NCBI GenBank assembly: GCA_000509225.1
Contig: BAOK01000001.1
Span: 1,488,001 to 1,552,000, forward strand
Origin: Parvibaculaceae bacterium Mf 1.05b.01
GTDB lineage: Bacteria; Pseudomonadota; Alphaproteobacteria; Parvibaculales; Parvibaculaceae
DNA: 64,000 nucleotides
Direction of reading: 5' to 3'
Below are positions 1-10,783 of this stretch, one piece after another. The translations under genes and the position numbers were made by a program. How positions within the stretch are numbered: the first letter of the stretch is position 1; each line of letters opens with the position of its first letter. The notes beneath the pieces are model-generated. The model made no database searches, was not told the origin of the DNA, and was given only the letters and a program-made list of their open reading frames with translations.

Positions 1-630
1 TGTGTGGCCTGCCGCTTCAATCAATACGATGCCAGGCGCCAGAGCCATCATGCCGTCATATGAAAGCGGCTCATAATCCTCAAGAGCGCCATCTGGATAG
101 TGCACATCCCCCCACTTTTCCGGATAGGCCAGCTGCAGGTCAGTCAAGCGCACCCGATCCAGCAACGCGATCGCGTCGGGGTGTGCCACAGCCCCACCCA
201 CATGGTCATAATGTTCGTGTGTGAAGACAATCTGATTTGCACTGCTCAACGCACTCATCAGGCGAGCATAGGAATCGTCGTCGAAAAAGGCGGCTCCGCC
301 GCCGATCGCAGCCTGGTCCTTGCTCATGGCGGCATCAATCATGACATGCCCATCCGCATAGACGACCTGATAAGCATAGATTGGCAATTGATGTGGCGCC
401 CAGCTCCAACCGGTGATCACCGCTGCGCCGGGGAACTCAATCCCGACCGGTGCCTCCGTATTCACTCTCGTAGGCAGCGGGCCCTCAATGCTGCTGCTGA
501 GCGTGCGAACCTTGTCCAGATCGATTGAATAGAGAGACTCATCAACGTCGCTCATCTGCAGCAGTGCGATGTAGTAGCCAAGACCACCAAGAACCAAAAT
601 AGCCAGAACAACCGCGCCAAGCTTTTTCAT
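1..630 (-). CDS. Metallo-beta-lactamase-fold hydrolase, 3' part missing (runs off window)
   Basis: The minus-strand frame is open from an ATG at 628-630 to the window edge, giving 210 codons without a stop, so the C-terminus lies outside. The protein starts with a short lysine-containing n-region and a hydrophobic segment (about residues 4-24), suggesting export or inner-membrane anchoring. Residues 138-143 read HEHYDH followed by VGG, the zinc-binding HxHxDH motif of the metallo-beta-lactamase fold. The family covers many hydrolases and the substrate cannot be read from sequence. It lies 28 bp beyond holC on the same strand and could be co-transcribed with pepA-holC. Confidence 0.8.
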   Translation of the reverse strand, partial: MKKLGAVVLAILVLGGLGYYIALLQMSDVDESLYSIDLDKVRTLSSSIEGPLPTRVNTEAPVGIEFPGAAVITGWSWAPHQLPIYAYQVVYADGHVMIDAAMSKDQAAIGGGAAFFDDDSYARLMSALSSANQIVFTHEHYDHVGGAVAHPDAIALLDRVRLTDLQLAYPEKWGDVHYPDGALEDYEPLSYDGMMALAPGIVLIEAAGHT

Positions 631-658
631 AATTTTACTCCCCCATTGCGCCTCTCAC

Positions 659-1108
659 TCAGGCTTTCTTTTCCCAGCCACCGGCGTCGTTTTGCTGCCA
701 GTAGGTTACATCATGACCACCTTCGCTCAGGGTCTTCCAATGACCGCGCGCAGCCCCCACGGCTTCGTCGTCGCGGCCATCGAACATCAGCACACAGCGT
801 TCATACGGCCCGATTTCGCCAGGCACCGCACCATCCACCAGGAACAGAACATCGGCCCCATTTGGGTTTTCGCCCGTACTTGTCAGCGCCACTGGTTGCT
901 TCTCCAAAGGTCCATCTTCCTCAGTCCCATGAGGCAGGAAAGCGTCATCGCTATAGGTCCACAAGGCACCATTCAGAGCGTCGAGGCGCTCGGAATTGCC
1001 AACCTGGACCACGGCTTTCCAGCCCCGCTCCAGGCTGCGCTCCAAGAGCGTTGGCAGCACCTGTTCGAGCGATGTTTGCTGCAGGTGATAAAAAAGAACC
1101 TCGGTCAA
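659..1108 (-). CDS. holC: DNA polymerase III chi subunit
   Basis: The 149-residue protein matches HolC, the clamp-loader accessory subunit that links the replicase to SSB. It begins MTEVLFYHL and contains the usual '[14 protein letters not shown]' helix, with 'DDAFLPHG' and 'VLFLVDGA' segments; this is the normal family length. Its ATG overlaps the pepA stop by 4 bp, so it is translated from the pepA message by coupling, and pepA-holC adjacency is common in alphaproteobacteria. Assignment is by family recognition; no catalytic residues apply. Confidence 0.88.
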   Translation of the reverse strand: MTEVLFYHLQQTSLEQVLPTLLERSLERGWKAVVQVGNSERLDALNGALWTYSDDAFLPHGTEEDGPLEKQPVALTSTGENPNGADVLFLVDGAVPGEIGPYERCVLMFDGRDDEAVGAARGHWKTLSEGGHDVTYWQQNDAGGWEKKA

Positions 1109-2601
1109 TTTTCGTAGTGGTCAGCGACCAGCTTGTTGAGTAACCGCACGCCATAGCCAGAGCCCCAACTTGTATTGATCGCGCTCGCTGGCGAATTCAT
1201 CGCTGTGCCGGCAATATCAATATGTGCCCAAGGACGACCGTCGACAAAGCGCTGCAGGAATTGCGCGGCCGTAATGGAGCCCCCATAGCGGCTGCCCACA
1301 TTCTTCATGTCAGCAAATTTCGAATTGATCATCTTGTCGTAGGGCTCGCCCATAGGAAGACGCCAGACCTTTTCATTGACCGACTGACCTGATGTCGTGA
1401 GCTGTTCGCTCAGTTCATCATTGTTGGAGAAGAGGCCTGCATATTCCTGGCCGAGCGCCACCATAATGGCGCCCGTCAGCGTTGCCAGATCAATCATGAA
1501 CTTCGGATCAAATTTGTCCTGTGTGTACCAAAGGGCATCTGCCAGGACGAGACGACCTTCTGCATCTGTGTTGATCACTTCAATCGTCTGGCCATCTGCC
1601 GCCGTCACAATATCACCTGGGCGCTGTGCTCCAGCGTCTGGCATGTTTTCAACCAGGCCAATCACGCCAACTGCATTGACCGGTGCTTTCCGTGCTGCCA
1701 ATGCGTGCATGAGACCGGTCACACAGGCAGCGCCGCCCATGTCCCCTTTCATGTCTTCCATACCTGCGCCCGGTTTTAGTGAGATGCCGCCTGTGTCGAA
1801 GCACACGCCCTTGCCAACAAAAGCGACAGGGGCCTCACCCTTTTCGCCACCCATCCATTGCATGGTAACAAGCTGGCTTTCCCGCACAGAGCCTTGCCCA
1901 ACGCCGAGCAGCGCACCCATGCCTAGCTTCTGCATGGCTTTTTCGCCCAGCACGTCCACCTTCACGCCAAGCTTTGTGAGTTCTTTCGCACGACCTGCAA
2001 ACTCGCTGGGATGAAGTATGTTGGCTGGCTCATTGACCAGATCGCGCGCCAGGCAAACGCCATCCGCGATCTTGCCCAACGGTGAAAAGTGCCGCCGCGC
2101 CTGGGTGGTTACGGCGGACATGATTGTTACTTTATTGAGCTTGTTTTTTGCCGGCGCCGGACGCTTTTTCTTGGTCTGGTATCTGTCAAATTTGTAGCCC
2201 CGCAATTTCGCCCCAAATCCCAGATGAGCACCAGCTTCTTCTTCGCTCACCGATGAGCCCTTTACCGGGTCGATAGCGACAGCGATGGTTTTGTCGGCCG
2301 TTTTGTCGAGATGGCCCACCAGGGAGCCACCGAGGGTTTCATATGTTGCAGGAGTGATTTTTTCGGGTTTGCCCAGTCCCACCAGAACGACGCGCGCGGC
2401 TGAGATACCTTTCGGCGCGATAAGATCAATCATCTGCCCCTTCGTTCCTTTGAACTCGGCCCCTTTGATTGCGCGCTTTAAAGCACCACCCGTCTTTTTG
2501 TCGATTTCCGCCGCGCGGCCGCCCAGGGGCTTGCCTTCGACTGCAAACACGGCCACTGCCCCTGTTTTGGGCAAGGAAAAGTCGGCAAAAGTCACATTCA
2601 T
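1105..2601 (-). CDS. pepA: Leucyl aminopeptidase (M17 family)
   Basis: 498 residues, full length for the family. The C-terminal catalytic domain carries [10 protein letters not shown] (about 268-277) and the M17 signature [14 protein letters not shown] (about 344-357), which supply the two-metal site and catalytic residues. It removes N-terminal residues from peptides in the cytoplasm; some PepA proteins also bind DNA, but nothing here shows that. The ATG at 2601 is preceded by an AAGGGA ribosome-binding site. It heads a minus-strand unit with holC and is divergent from lptF. Confidence 0.95.
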   Translation of the reverse strand: MNVTFADFSLPKTGAVAVFAVEGKPLGGRAAEIDKKTGGALKRAIKGAEFKGTKGQMIDLIAPKGISAARVVLVGLGKPEKITPATYETLGGSLVGHLDKTADKTIAVAIDPVKGSSVSEEEAGAHLGFGAKLRGYKFDRYQTKKKRPAPAKNKLNKVTIMSAVTTQARRHFSPLGKIADGVCLARDLVNEPANILHPSEFAGRAKELTKLGVKVDVLGEKAMQKLGMGALLGVGQGSVRESQLVTMQWMGGEKGEAPVAFVGKGVCFDTGGISLKPGAGMEDMKGDMGGAACVTGLMHALAARKAPVNAVGVIGLVENMPDAGAQRPGDIVTAADGQTIEVINTDAEGRLVLADALWYTQDKFDPKFMIDLATLTGAIMVALGQEYAGLFSNNDELSEQLTTSGQSVNEKVWRLPMGEPYDKMINSKFADMKNVGSRYGGSITAAQFLQRFVDGRPWAHIDIAGTAMNSPASAINTSWGSGYGVRLLNKLVADHYEN

Positions 2602-2691
2602 GGATCGGGTCCCTTTGGTTTTCGCTTTTCTTCACGTCATTTCTGGCATTTTTGGCCGAATTTTGCTGAATTCTGCGCCTTCCCAGAAAGG

Positions 2692-2719
2692 TTAAAATGG
2701 ATTAACCATTCATTCTTAA
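2692..2719. promoter_or_regulatory. TTAA-rich cluster in pepA/lptF divergent region (possible CtrA-type site)
   Basis: The 198 bp between pepA and lptF contain three TTAA tetramers at 2692-2695, 2702-2705 and 2716-2719, the second within TTAACCAT. Alphaproteobacterial CtrA binds TTAA-N7-TTAA and half-sites resembling TTAACCAT. The spacings here are 6 and 10 rather than 7, so this is suggestive only. It could equally be an AT-rich promoter region. Confidence 0.25.
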
Positions 2720-2799
2720 CATGCAAGCTATCCTAGTGTGAATTCGGGGCCTAGCGCCTTTTCGCATCGCAGCTTCTAAGACTTAAGGACGACACGCGG

Positions 2800-3966
2800 A
2801 TGATGAGCGGCTTCACCCGCTATATACTTTGGCAGGCGACGGGCCCGCTATTGCTGGCGACCCTTGCACTCACAGGGATCATCTGGCTGACCCAGGCATT
2901 GCGGCTGCTTGATGTGATCATCGCCCAAGGACAGGGTGCCGGGACCTACTTTTTCCTAACATTGCTTTCCATCCCCAGCGTGCTCACTCTCGTGCTGCCA
3001 ATTTCGCTGTTCATCGGGGTGCTCTATTCACTTCATCGGCTATATTCAGACAGCGAGCTGGTCGTGATGTTTTCCGCCGGAATCAGTCGTTGGGGAGTTG
3101 CCAAACCGCTGCTGATGCTCACAGCGCTGGTGAGCGTGGCAATCATGGTCCTGAGCATTTACATCGCGCCTGCCGGCCTGCGGGAGGTCAAGAAGCGGCT
3201 CTATGAAATCCGTGCTGATTTCGCCTCTGCGATGATACGTGAAGGTGCTTTTAACAATCCTATCAATGGGCTCACCGTCTATGTTCGCAACAGAAAGCTG
3301 AACGGGACGATAGAAGGCATTCTCGTGCACGACAATCGGGACCCCGTCGAACCCGTTACCTATATGGCCGAAACCGGGAATATGGTGTTCTCAAACAGTG
3401 GCCCGCGTCTGGTAATGTTCAATGGAAACATCCAGAGGGCCAGTAACGCCGATGGGGAAACATCCCTCAGTCTGCTTTATTTCGATAAGTACACCTACGA
3501 TCTCAGCCAGTTCACCTCGGGCACATCTACGCAGTATTACGAAGGTCGGGAACGCTACCTGACGGATCTTTTGTGGCCGGACCCAGATGATGTCTATGCG
3601 GCAAACTATCGACCCCGGCTTCTTGCAGAAGCGCATGACCGTCTCGCGGGTATTCTCTACCCGTTCATGCTGACCTTTATCGCACTGGCTAGCCTGATTT
3701 CTGCAGAGTTCAACCGGCGGGGTTATGCATTCCGCTTGGGGGTTGCTGCTGTGCTCGCGCTCGGCGCACGTCTCGTTTCGCTCGTCCTATTCAGCACCAC
3801 CGTGACTTACACTGAAGCGGCTCTTGCAATGTATCTGTTTCCGCTCACGATTTGTGGCATTGCCGCGGCGTCGATTTCCGGCGTGCGGATCGGTCGTGTG
3901 TTGAGACAAGTTCGTGCAATGATCCCGACTCGATCCCAGACAACCGCCCGCGGCGGGAGCACCTGA
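2800..3966 (+). CDS. lptF: LPS export ABC transporter permease LptF
   Basis: 388 residues of the YjgP/YjgQ family. With LptG and the LptB ATPase it extracts lipopolysaccharide from the inner membrane and feeds it to the periplasmic bridge. The architecture is typical: N-terminal membrane helices (roughly residues 10-120), a periplasmic beta-jellyroll (about 130-270) and C-terminal helices. An upstream AAGGACG supports the ATG at 2800. lptG follows after 5 bp and lptD is next, so the local operon covers both ends of the LPS path. Confidence 0.93.
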   Translation: MMSGFTRYILWQATGPLLLATLALTGIIWLTQALRLLDVIIAQGQGAGTYFFLTLLSIPSVLTLVLPISLFIGVLYSLHRLYSDSELVVMFSAGISRWGVAKPLLMLTALVSVAIMVLSIYIAPAGLREVKKRLYEIRADFASAMIREGAFNNPINGLTVYVRNRKLNGTIEGILVHDNRDPVEPVTYMAETGNMVFSNSGPRLVMFNGNIQRASNADGETSLSLLYFDKYTYDLSQFTSGTSTQYYEGRERYLTDLLWPDPDDVYAANYRPRLLAEAHDRLAGILYPFMLTFIALASLISAEFNRRGYAFRLGVAAVLALGARLVSLVLFSTTVTYTEAALAMYLFPLTICGIAAASISGVRIGRVLRQVRAMIPTRSQTTARGGST

Positions 3967-3971
3967 ATCTC

Positions 3972-5069
3972 ATGCATCTTTCCTGGACATTTTCACGATA
4001 TTTCAGCCGTCAGTTTCTTTCTGCGGTGGGCGTCTCTTTTCTTATCTGTCTCGCCATCATTTTCCTCGCTGACTTTGTTGAACTGCTTCGACGAACCTCC
4101 ACCAAAGATCATGTCAGCATTGGAATCGTTGTCTCGATGGCGCTGCTGCGCCTTCCAAGTCTTGGTTGGGAAGTCATGCCGTTTGCTGTGCTCATTGGCG
4201 GTATGGCTTCGCTGCTCCGGCTTAATCGCAGTCAAGAATTGGTGGTTGCGCGCGCAGCGGGAGTGTCAGCCTGGCAGTTTCTTATGCCCGCTGTATTGGT
4301 CGCGTTCGTCATCGGCGTGGTTGCCGTGACCGTTTACAACCCCGTTGCTGCTGCGATGGTTTCTCAATTCGGGCAGTTAGAGAGTAAATTCATCAAAGGA
4401 CGTGCAAGCCTTCTGTCGGTCGCTCAAACGGGATTCTGGCTTCGCGAGTCGGATGAAAACGGCAAATCTGTTGTCCACGCCCTGAGGGGAAGCAGCACCG
4501 ACGGGATCGCACTGCAGGACGTGATCATTTTCCGCTACACAAGCGACAATGTGTTTGCCGGACGCCTGGATGCCTCGAGTGCTGATCTGCGACCTGGTTA
4601 CTGGCAGTTGAAAGACGTTTGGCTGGCTGAACCATCAGGGCAGCCAAAATTTCATGAAAACTATCAGCTGGCCACAGAGCTTAAGCCAGAGCGCGTGCAT
4701 GAAAGCTTCAACAGACCAGAAACCATCTCCTTTTGGGATCTGCCTCAGTTCATCGAACTCGCTGAGGAGGCCGGTTTTTCGGCAAGGCAGCATCGCATCC
4801 ATTTTCACTCCCTTCTCGCAAGTCCGATCTTGTTCGCAACAATGGTTCTGGTCGCGGCAACCTTTTCTATGCGCATTTCCCGCCTTGGGGGTGTGGGCCA
4901 GCTTGTCGTCGCCGCCATTTTTGCTGGTTTTATGCTGTTTTTTCTCACACGGCTCTCCCTCGCCTTCGGCAGCTCCGGCATCATTCCTCCAATTCTGGCG
5001 GCATGGGCGCCAGCATTGATCGCTATGCTTCTGGGCCTTTCTGCGCTTTTCCACCTAGAAGACGGTTGA
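3972..5069 (+). CDS. lptG: LPS export ABC transporter permease LptG
   Basis: The frame is open from 3852, but the ATG at 3972, just after the lptF stop, gives the correct N-terminus (MHLSWTFSRYFSRQFL) and a 365-residue protein of normal length. It is the second YjgP/YjgQ permease, with N-terminal membrane helices, a central periplasmic domain and C-terminal helices from about residue 265. It pairs with LptF in the LptB2FG complex at the inner membrane. Tight spacing implies translational coupling. Confidence 0.93.
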   Translation: MHLSWTFSRYFSRQFLSAVGVSFLICLAIIFLADFVELLRRTSTKDHVSIGIVVSMALLRLPSLGWEVMPFAVLIGGMASLLRLNRSQELVVARAAGVSAWQFLMPAVLVAFVIGVVAVTVYNPVAAAMVSQFGQLESKFIKGRASLLSVAQTGFWLRESDENGKSVVHALRGSSTDGIALQDVIIFRYTSDNVFAGRLDASSADLRPGYWQLKDVWLAEPSGQPKFHENYQLATELKPERVHESFNRPETISFWDLPQFIELAEEAGFSARQHRIHFHSLLASPILFATMVLVAATFSMRISRLGGVGQLVVAAIFAGFMLFFLTRLSLAFGSSGIIPPILAAWAPALIAMLLGLSALFHLEDG

Positions 5070-5182
5070 ATCGGCAGAAAATCAGCAAAAGTACCGGAGA
5101 AGGTCTGCAAGAGATTTCGATAGTCTGATAGACATTGTGTGATGAGATGCGTTGGGGGACAGGTGCGTTGCGACGAGCGGGG

Positions 5183-7384
5183 ATGATTGTTTTGAGTTGG
5201 CTGCATTTCATTGGTGCCCGGCATTGCGCATGGTTTTTCGCAACCATTCTATTGTTCATTTCCAATAGTGTTTCCGCAGCTGATATCGAACCAGGCGGCG
5301 ACGTCCTGATGCAGGCTGATGAGCTGTCTTACGATCAGGAAACACAAACAGTCACAGCGACGGGTGACGTTGAGGTAGCTTACGGCGACCGCATCATGAC
5401 CGCCGATAAGATGACCTACAATGAAGCGACGGGGGTTGTGGTAGCCACTGGCAATGTCGTCCTGCTTGAGCCGAGCGGAGATGTGATCTTTGCGGAACGG
5501 GCTGAGCTTGCTGACGAGTTGCGCGATGGTGTGGTCGACACTCTTCAAGTTTTGATGGCAGACAAGTCACGCCTTGCCGGGACCGAAGCGCAACGGCGTA
5601 ACGGGAATGTTACGACTGTCTACAAAGGGGTCTTCAGTCCTTGTGAAGTCTGTGCGGAAGAGGGAAAGACCACTCCCCTCTGGCAGATAAAAGCGTTCCG
5701 TGTGATCCATAATCAGGAAGAACAGAGGATCATTTACGAAGACGCCTTCTTTGAACTCTTTGGAATTCCGATTGCCTATGTACCGTTCTTTTCGCACCCG
5801 GACCCAACCATCGAGAGACAGTCTGGCTTCCTAGCACCTTCGTTTGGCAATTCGAGTGATCTTGGGACCTTTCTCAGCGTCCCCTATTATTGGGCCATCT
5901 CAGATCACATTGATGCGACTATCGCTCCAACCTACATGACCAAGGAAGGTGTTTTGTTTGAGGTTGAATACCGACAGGCATTGGAAAGCGGGTCCTTCGA
6001 GGCAGATGTAGCCGCCATTTGGCCCGATGCTGAACCTGTTGCGGGCACCCCAGCGGACGAAAATTTCCGAGGCAGCTTGTTTGCCCATGGAGATTTTCAG
6101 ATTGATAACGAATGGAGTTGGGGCTTTGAGAGCCAACTAACCTCTGACGATACCTTCCTTAGGCGATTCAACATCTCAGATGAAACGGATCTCACCAGCA
6201 CCGCTTACGTCAAAGCTGAAAACGGCCGAAACCTCTTCACCGCTGAGGGCTTTTACTTTCAAGGCCTGCTCTCTACGGACAATCCACGTCAGACACCAGT
6301 GATCGCACCTCTGATGAACTACCATCATGAATTTGGTGGGCAGGTTTTGGGTGGCACGACAGCCCTTGACGTTAATGCCATGATCTTGAACCGAAACGAT
6401 GGGGCGGACTCCCGGCGACTTTCTGTGGACCTAGGATGGGATGCGGAAACCATCACTTCAACTGGAGAGGTTTATTCATTTTTCGCCAACATGCGCGGCG
6501 ATCTGTACCACACCGACAATGTCATTTTGGACAATGCACAGGTGTCGACCCCCACGACGGTGGCGCGTGCCTTGCCGACCGTGGGCGCAGAGTGGCGCTT
6601 CCCACTGGTCCGTCACGGCGGAACAACACGGCAGCTGATTGAACCCATTGTCCAGTTGATTTATGCCCCAAACACAGGCGATCGAGACGAAATACCAGAT
6701 GAGGACTCACTGAGCTTCGAGTTTGATACGTCCAATCTTTTCGATGCCAGCCGCTTTGCCGGATTGGATCGATGGGAAGGCGGGTCCCGCGCGAATGTCG
6801 GCTTTCGTGCGTCAATTTTTGGTGAAGACGGAGGCGCAGCCTCGCTTGAGTTCGGCCAGACATATCGGCTGCGAGAAAATAATACATTTGACAGCGCGTC
6901 GGGTCTGAGGGATCAGGAATCTGACTATGTTGGTCGCATCTCTCTCAACCCCTCCGATAGCTTCTCGATCGACCATCGCTTCCGGCTGGACAAGGATGAC
7001 TTCACATTTAGGCGCAACGAAGTTGACGCGATCGCCATTTGGGGACCTTTGTCAGGATCTATGGGGTATGCCTTCTTCGATCAGAGCCTGTCTGCGGCAC
7101 TGGGCGAGCGCGAAGAGTTGACCGCATCCGCCGCTTACCGATTGACTGATTATTGGACTATCTCAGGCTCAACACGACGGGATATTGAGGGCAGTCAAAC
7201 GCTAAACAATTCCATGAATATAGGTTATGCAGATGAGTGTATGACCGTCGGTTTGGGCTTTTCGCAGTCCTTCACCCGGGACCGAGACATTGAGCCGGAG
7301 AATTCAATCATATTCTCTATTGTGCTTAAGCATCTGGGCGGGACCCAATTCACCAGCGCATTGGGGGCGAATTCAGGGAGTTAA
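5183..7384 (+). CDS. lptD: LPS-assembly outer-membrane protein LptD
   Basis: The protein has an N-terminal OstA/LptA-like jellyroll (GDVLMQADELSYD onward) followed by a long beta-barrel domain, the layout of the LptD translocon that inserts LPS into the outer leaflet. I prefer the ATG at 5183 because it gives a standard signal peptide ending near SNSVSA/ADI; the frame is open from 5135 and in-frame ATGs at 5135 and 5147 are possible, none with a strong ribosome-binding site. The product is about 733 residues. It follows lptF-lptG and precedes surA, the chaperone needed for barrel assembly. Confidence 0.92.
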   Translation: MIVLSWLHFIGARHCAWFFATILLFISNSVSAADIEPGGDVLMQADELSYDQETQTVTATGDVEVAYGDRIMTADKMTYNEATGVVVATGNVVLLEPSGDVIFAERAELADELRDGVVDTLQVLMADKSRLAGTEAQRRNGNVTTVYKGVFSPCEVCAEEGKTTPLWQIKAFRVIHNQEEQRIIYEDAFFELFGIPIAYVPFFSHPDPTIERQSGFLAPSFGNSSDLGTFLSVPYYWAISDHIDATIAPTYMTKEGVLFEVEYRQALESGSFEADVAAIWPDAEPVAGTPADENFRGSLFAHGDFQIDNEWSWGFESQLTSDDTFLRRFNISDETDLTSTAYVKAENGRNLFTAEGFYFQGLLSTDNPRQTPVIAPLMNYHHEFGGQVLGGTTALDVNAMILNRNDGADSRRLSVDLGWDAETITSTGEVYSFFANMRGDLYHTDNVILDNAQVSTPTTVARALPTVGAEWRFPLVRHGGTTRQLIEPIVQLIYAPNTGDRDEIPDEDSLSFEFDTSNLFDASRFAGLDRWEGGSRANVGFRASIFGEDGGAASLEFGQTYRLRENNTFDSASGLRDQESDYVGRISLNPSDSFSIDHRFRLDKDDFTFRRNEVDAIAIWGPLSGSMGYAFFDQSLSAALGEREELTASAAYRLTDYWTISGSTRRDIEGSQTLNNSMNIGYADECMTVGLGFSQSFTRDRDIEPENSIIFSIVLKHLGGTQFTSALGANSGS

Positions 7385-7489
7385 GACGCCTCTCCTGTTG
7401 ATCCAGCGGGCGAAAATTGTATTGTGGGACCACTACTTAGCGGCGCTTCCGTCGTGTTTTTTGAGGCTGTTTCCCTGATTGAGAAATTG

Positions 7490-8803
7490 ATGACCCAAGT
7501 GTCCCAGCGTGCCAACTTACTGACAGCAAACAAGATCACCGCAGCTTTTTTTCAGCTGCTGCTCGCTGTCGGACTCATTTGCTCATTGTCTGTCCAACCA
7601 GCGCGTGCGGCTGGCGAGGTGCTCGGTATAGCAGCCATCGTAAACGATGCGGTTATCTCGAAATATGATCTCGACCAACGTGTCCGTCTTGTTGTTGCCA
7701 CGTCGGGTCTTCAACCGACTCGGGAAAACATCGAACGCATCCGTGAACAGGTTCTTCGGTCACTCGTAGACGAGAAGCTGCAAATGCAGGAAGCAGAGCG
7801 ACTCGAATTGGAAGTCGACGATGAAGAAGTTGATGAATCGATTACTGGCATAGCCCAACGCGCCGGGATGACATCTGAGGAGATCGTAGAATATCTTGAC
7901 GAAAGCGGCGTAAATGAAGCGGCCCTCAGAACGCAGATCACGGCCGATGTCGCATGGAACCGCGTTATCGGCGCCCGCTTTGCACCATTGGTACAGATTG
8001 GCGACGACGAAATTGATGAAACACTGGCCCGCATTAACAGCGATGCCAGCCAAGTTCAATTCCAGCTCGCGGAGATTTATCTGAGCTTCGACAATCCCAG
8101 TCAGGAACGTGAGATGGCGCAAGGCGCTCAGCGCTTGGTGGAACAATTGAGAGCGGGCGCGCCTTTCCCAAATGTTGCTCAACAATTCAGCCAGGCAGCC
8201 TCTGCGGCAAGTGGCGGCGATATTGGATGGGTATCAGAAAGTCAGTTGGCACCCCAGATTGCGGAAGCGGTTGCGCGTTTGGATATAGGAACCGTGTCCA
8301 ACCCAATCAGATCCCTGAATGGCTTCTATATTATGCAGTTGCGCTCCAAACGGCAGGGCCTTGGACCTAATCCGCTGGAGACACGTTTCCAAATCATCCA
8401 AGTCGTCTTCGCGCTCGCTCCTGACGCACCAGAGCGAGCTCTGCAGGCTCGGGTGGCCCACGCGAACAAGTTCAGGGCCGAGTTTAGGACATGTTCGGGT
8501 GCCGTAGAGCAGATCAAAGAGTTTCCTGCCGCCCAACTCAGCCAACCATCCACATTGACGGCGGCTCAGCTCCGAAACCCAATGCGTGACCAATTGTTGC
8601 AAACCGAGGCCGGTACGGTCGTCCCCATCGGTCGGACAGAGCGTGGAATCGAAGCCTTGATTGTTTGTGACCGCAAAGATGATGTCGGCAACCAGCCAAC
8701 ACGGGACTCCATTGAAAATACGCTTTTCAATCAGGAAGTCTCCATGATGGCCCGGCGACATCTGCGCGATCTACGTCGCGACGCCGTTATCGAATACCGG
8801 TAA
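7490..8803 (+). CDS. surA: Periplasmic chaperone / peptidyl-prolyl isomerase SurA
   Basis: From the ATG at 7490 the product is 437 residues with a signal peptide ending near VQPARA/AGE. A SurA N-terminal domain follows (AIVNDAVISKYDLDQRV, a conserved block), then a parvulin-type rotamase segment with GGDIGWVSESQL and a C-terminal region. The frame extends upstream to a GTG at 7424, but that would bury the signal peptide. SurA escorts outer-membrane beta-barrels such as LptD through the periplasm, which fits its position between lptD and pdxA. Confidence 0.9.
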   Translation: MTQVSQRANLLTANKITAAFFQLLLAVGLICSLSVQPARAAGEVLGIAAIVNDAVISKYDLDQRVRLVVATSGLQPTRENIERIREQVLRSLVDEKLQMQEAERLELEVDDEEVDESITGIAQRAGMTSEEIVEYLDESGVNEAALRTQITADVAWNRVIGARFAPLVQIGDDEIDETLARINSDASQVQFQLAEIYLSFDNPSQEREMAQGAQRLVEQLRAGAPFPNVAQQFSQAASAASGGDIGWVSESQLAPQIAEAVARLDIGTVSNPIRSLNGFYIMQLRSKRQGLGPNPLETRFQIIQVVFALAPDAPERALQARVAHANKFRAEFRTCSGAVEQIKEFPAAQLSQPSTLTAAQLRNPMRDQLLQTEAGTVVPIGRTERGIEALIVCDRKDDVGNQPTRDSIENTLFNQEVSMMARRHLRDLRRDAVIEYR

Positions 8804-8843
8804 CCCTCATCTCGCCTTTTGGGGCCTAGCCTTTGGGAGGCCG

Positions 8844-9866
8844 ATGATGTCTTTCGATGATGCAACCTCCATTGGCCCACTCGCGGTGACCATGGGAGAC
8901 CCTGCTGGAATCGGTGGCGACATTCTTTTGGCGGCTTGGGCGCAAGCGCATGAAACTGCCTTGCCACCTTTCTTTGTGATTGATGATCCCGACCGCCTGG
9001 GCGATCTCGCCAATCGGCTGGGTCTGGATGTTCCCATCCAAATCATCTCATCGCCCGGTGAAACCATCAGCATTTTTTCAAGTGCTTTGCCTGTGCTTCC
9101 TCAACCACTCGCCGTGTCAGCGGAATCAGGCAAACTGAACGGGCGTAACGCGCCAAGTGTCATTGCATCGCTCAAACGTGCGTTAGAGCTCACTCTGAAC
9201 GGCGAAGCTGCGGGCATTGTCACAAACCCGATCCACAAACAAACGCTCTATGCAGAAGGATTTGAGCACCCAGGACACACCGAATTTCTCGCCGAGGCGA
9301 CGGGGGGAACGCCGGTGATGATGCTGTCCTGTCCCGGCCTCCGGGTTGTACCGGTTACAATCCATATTCCGCTGGCTGATGTTGCAGATCAACTGACGAG
9401 CGACCTCATCGTTTCAAGAGGTCGCACGCTGGCTGCTGCATTGGAACGCGATTTCGGATTGGCGCATCCTCGCATTGCCGTTGCTGCGCTCAACCCTCAC
9501 GCTGGAGAGAATGGGGCAATTGGATCGGAAGAAGCTCAACTCATTGCGCCCGCCGTTCAGATGCTTTGTGATACTGGCATCAATGCCACGGGACCTTTCC
9601 CCGCGGACACGATGTTTCATGCAGAAGCGCGGCGCGGATATGACGCCGTGCTCGCCATGTATCACGATCAAGCCCTGATCCCCCTCAAAACCATCGATTT
9701 CGACAATGGTGTGAACACGACATTGGGTCTGCCCATTGTGCGCACGTCGCCAGATCATGGCACGGCCTGCGACATCGCCGGAACCGGTAAAGCGAACCCA
9801 AGCAGCTTTATCGCGGCATTGCGCCAGGCAAGCGCCATCGCTGCCCACCGTGCGATAGCTGCATGA
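8844..9866 (+). CDS. pdxA: 4-hydroxythreonine-4-phosphate dehydrogenase
   Basis: 340 residues with the PdxA hallmarks: [11 protein letters not shown] near the N-terminus, [10 protein letters not shown] with the substrate-binding lysine region, HPGHTEFLA, and the late [12 protein letters not shown] and RTSPDHGTA blocks that supply metal-binding histidines. It oxidises 4-phosphohydroxy-threonine in pyridoxal-phosphate synthesis. ATGs at 8844 and 8847 are both possible. The stop overlaps the ksgA start by 4 bp (ATGA), a coupling seen in many proteobacteria. Confidence 0.95.
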   Translation: MMSFDDATSIGPLAVTMGDPAGIGGDILLAAWAQAHETALPPFFVIDDPDRLGDLANRLGLDVPIQIISSPGETISIFSSALPVLPQPLAVSAESGKLNGRNAPSVIASLKRALELTLNGEAAGIVTNPIHKQTLYAEGFEHPGHTEFLAEATGGTPVMMLSCPGLRVVPVTIHIPLADVADQLTSDLIVSRGRTLAAALERDFGLAHPRIAVAALNPHAGENGAIGSEEAQLIAPAVQMLCDTGINATGPFPADTMFHAEARRGYDAVLAMYHDQALIPLKTIDFDNGVNTTLGLPIVRTSPDHGTACDIAGTGKANPSSFIAALRQASAIAAHRAIAA

Positions 9867-10714
9867 GCGACGCTGACGGTCTTCCTCCCCTACGCGAGGT
9901 CCTGGCGACACATGGATTGAACGCCAAAAAGTCTTTGGGTCAGAACTTCCTGTTAGACCTCAATCTCACGGGACGCATCGCGCGGACCGCTGGACCGCTT
10001 GAGGATGTAACTGTTCTGGAAATCGGACCTGGCCCCGGCGGTCTGACGCGGGCTCTTCTGTCCGAAGGTGCTGGCAAGGTGGTGGCGATTGAGCGCGATG
10101 ACCGCTGTTTAGCGGCCTTGCAAGAAATCTCAGATGCCTATCCCCAGCGCCTCACAATTGTCGAAGGAGACGCTCTCCAGCTTGATCACAAGAGCCTTGT
10201 CGCCGGGTCTGTCCGGATTGTTGCCAACCTGCCTTACAATATTGCGACTCCCTTGCTCACGGATTGGCTGGAGACTGAGCCCTGGCCGCCCTGGTTCAAA
10301 AGCCTGACCCTGATGTTCCAGAAAGAGGTCGCTGAGCGGATTGTGGCGCAGCCTGGCAGCAAAGCCTATGGACGGCTCTCCATCCTGGCGCAGTGGCGGT
10401 GTACCGCTCAGAAAATCTTCGACGTCGACCGTATGGCCTTCACACCACCACCCAAGGTAACCTCGTCCATCGTCCATCTGGAGCCGCGAGCAATGCCCTT
10501 AGCGGAAGCCGGTATTGGCGATCTGCAGCGGGTTGTCAAAGCAGCGTTTGGTCAGAGGCGAAAAATGGTGCGGGCGAGCCTCAAGGCGCTGGCGGTTGAT
10601 CCACTCGCCCTTTGCGAGATGGCAGGCGTCGACTCGTCGGCCCGTGCTGAAAAACTCTCTATTGAGGAGTTTGCGGCTCTTGCGCGTGCTTATGCCACCC
10701 TGAAACGGAGTTGA
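9863..10714 (+). CDS. ksgA: 16S rRNA dimethyladenosine transferase (A1518/A1519)
   Basis: 283 residues with the SAM-binding block [14 protein letters not shown], the acidic [10 protein letters not shown] strand and the catalytic NLPY motif ([11 protein letters not shown]), all typical of RsmA/KsgA. The N-terminal SLGQNFLLD is also diagnostic. It dimethylates two adjacent adenines in the 3' hairpin of 16S rRNA during late 30S assembly. Its start codon lies inside the pdxA stop, so the two are co-translated. Confidence 0.95.
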   Translation: MSDADGLPPLREVLATHGLNAKKSLGQNFLLDLNLTGRIARTAGPLEDVTVLEIGPGPGGLTRALLSEGAGKVVAIERDDRCLAALQEISDAYPQRLTIVEGDALQLDHKSLVAGSVRIVANLPYNIATPLLTDWLETEPWPPWFKSLTLMFQKEVAERIVAQPGSKAYGRLSILAQWRCTAQKIFDVDRMAFTPPPKVTSSIVHLEPRAMPLAEAGIGDLQRVVKAAFGQRRKMVRASLKALAVDPLALCEMAGVDSSARAEKLSIEEFAALARAYATLKRS

Positions 10715-10783
10715 GCCGACCCTCTCCCCGTGCCACATTGCGCCCAACAAATTTGGGCAATCAAGCCAAACAGGGAACGCATC

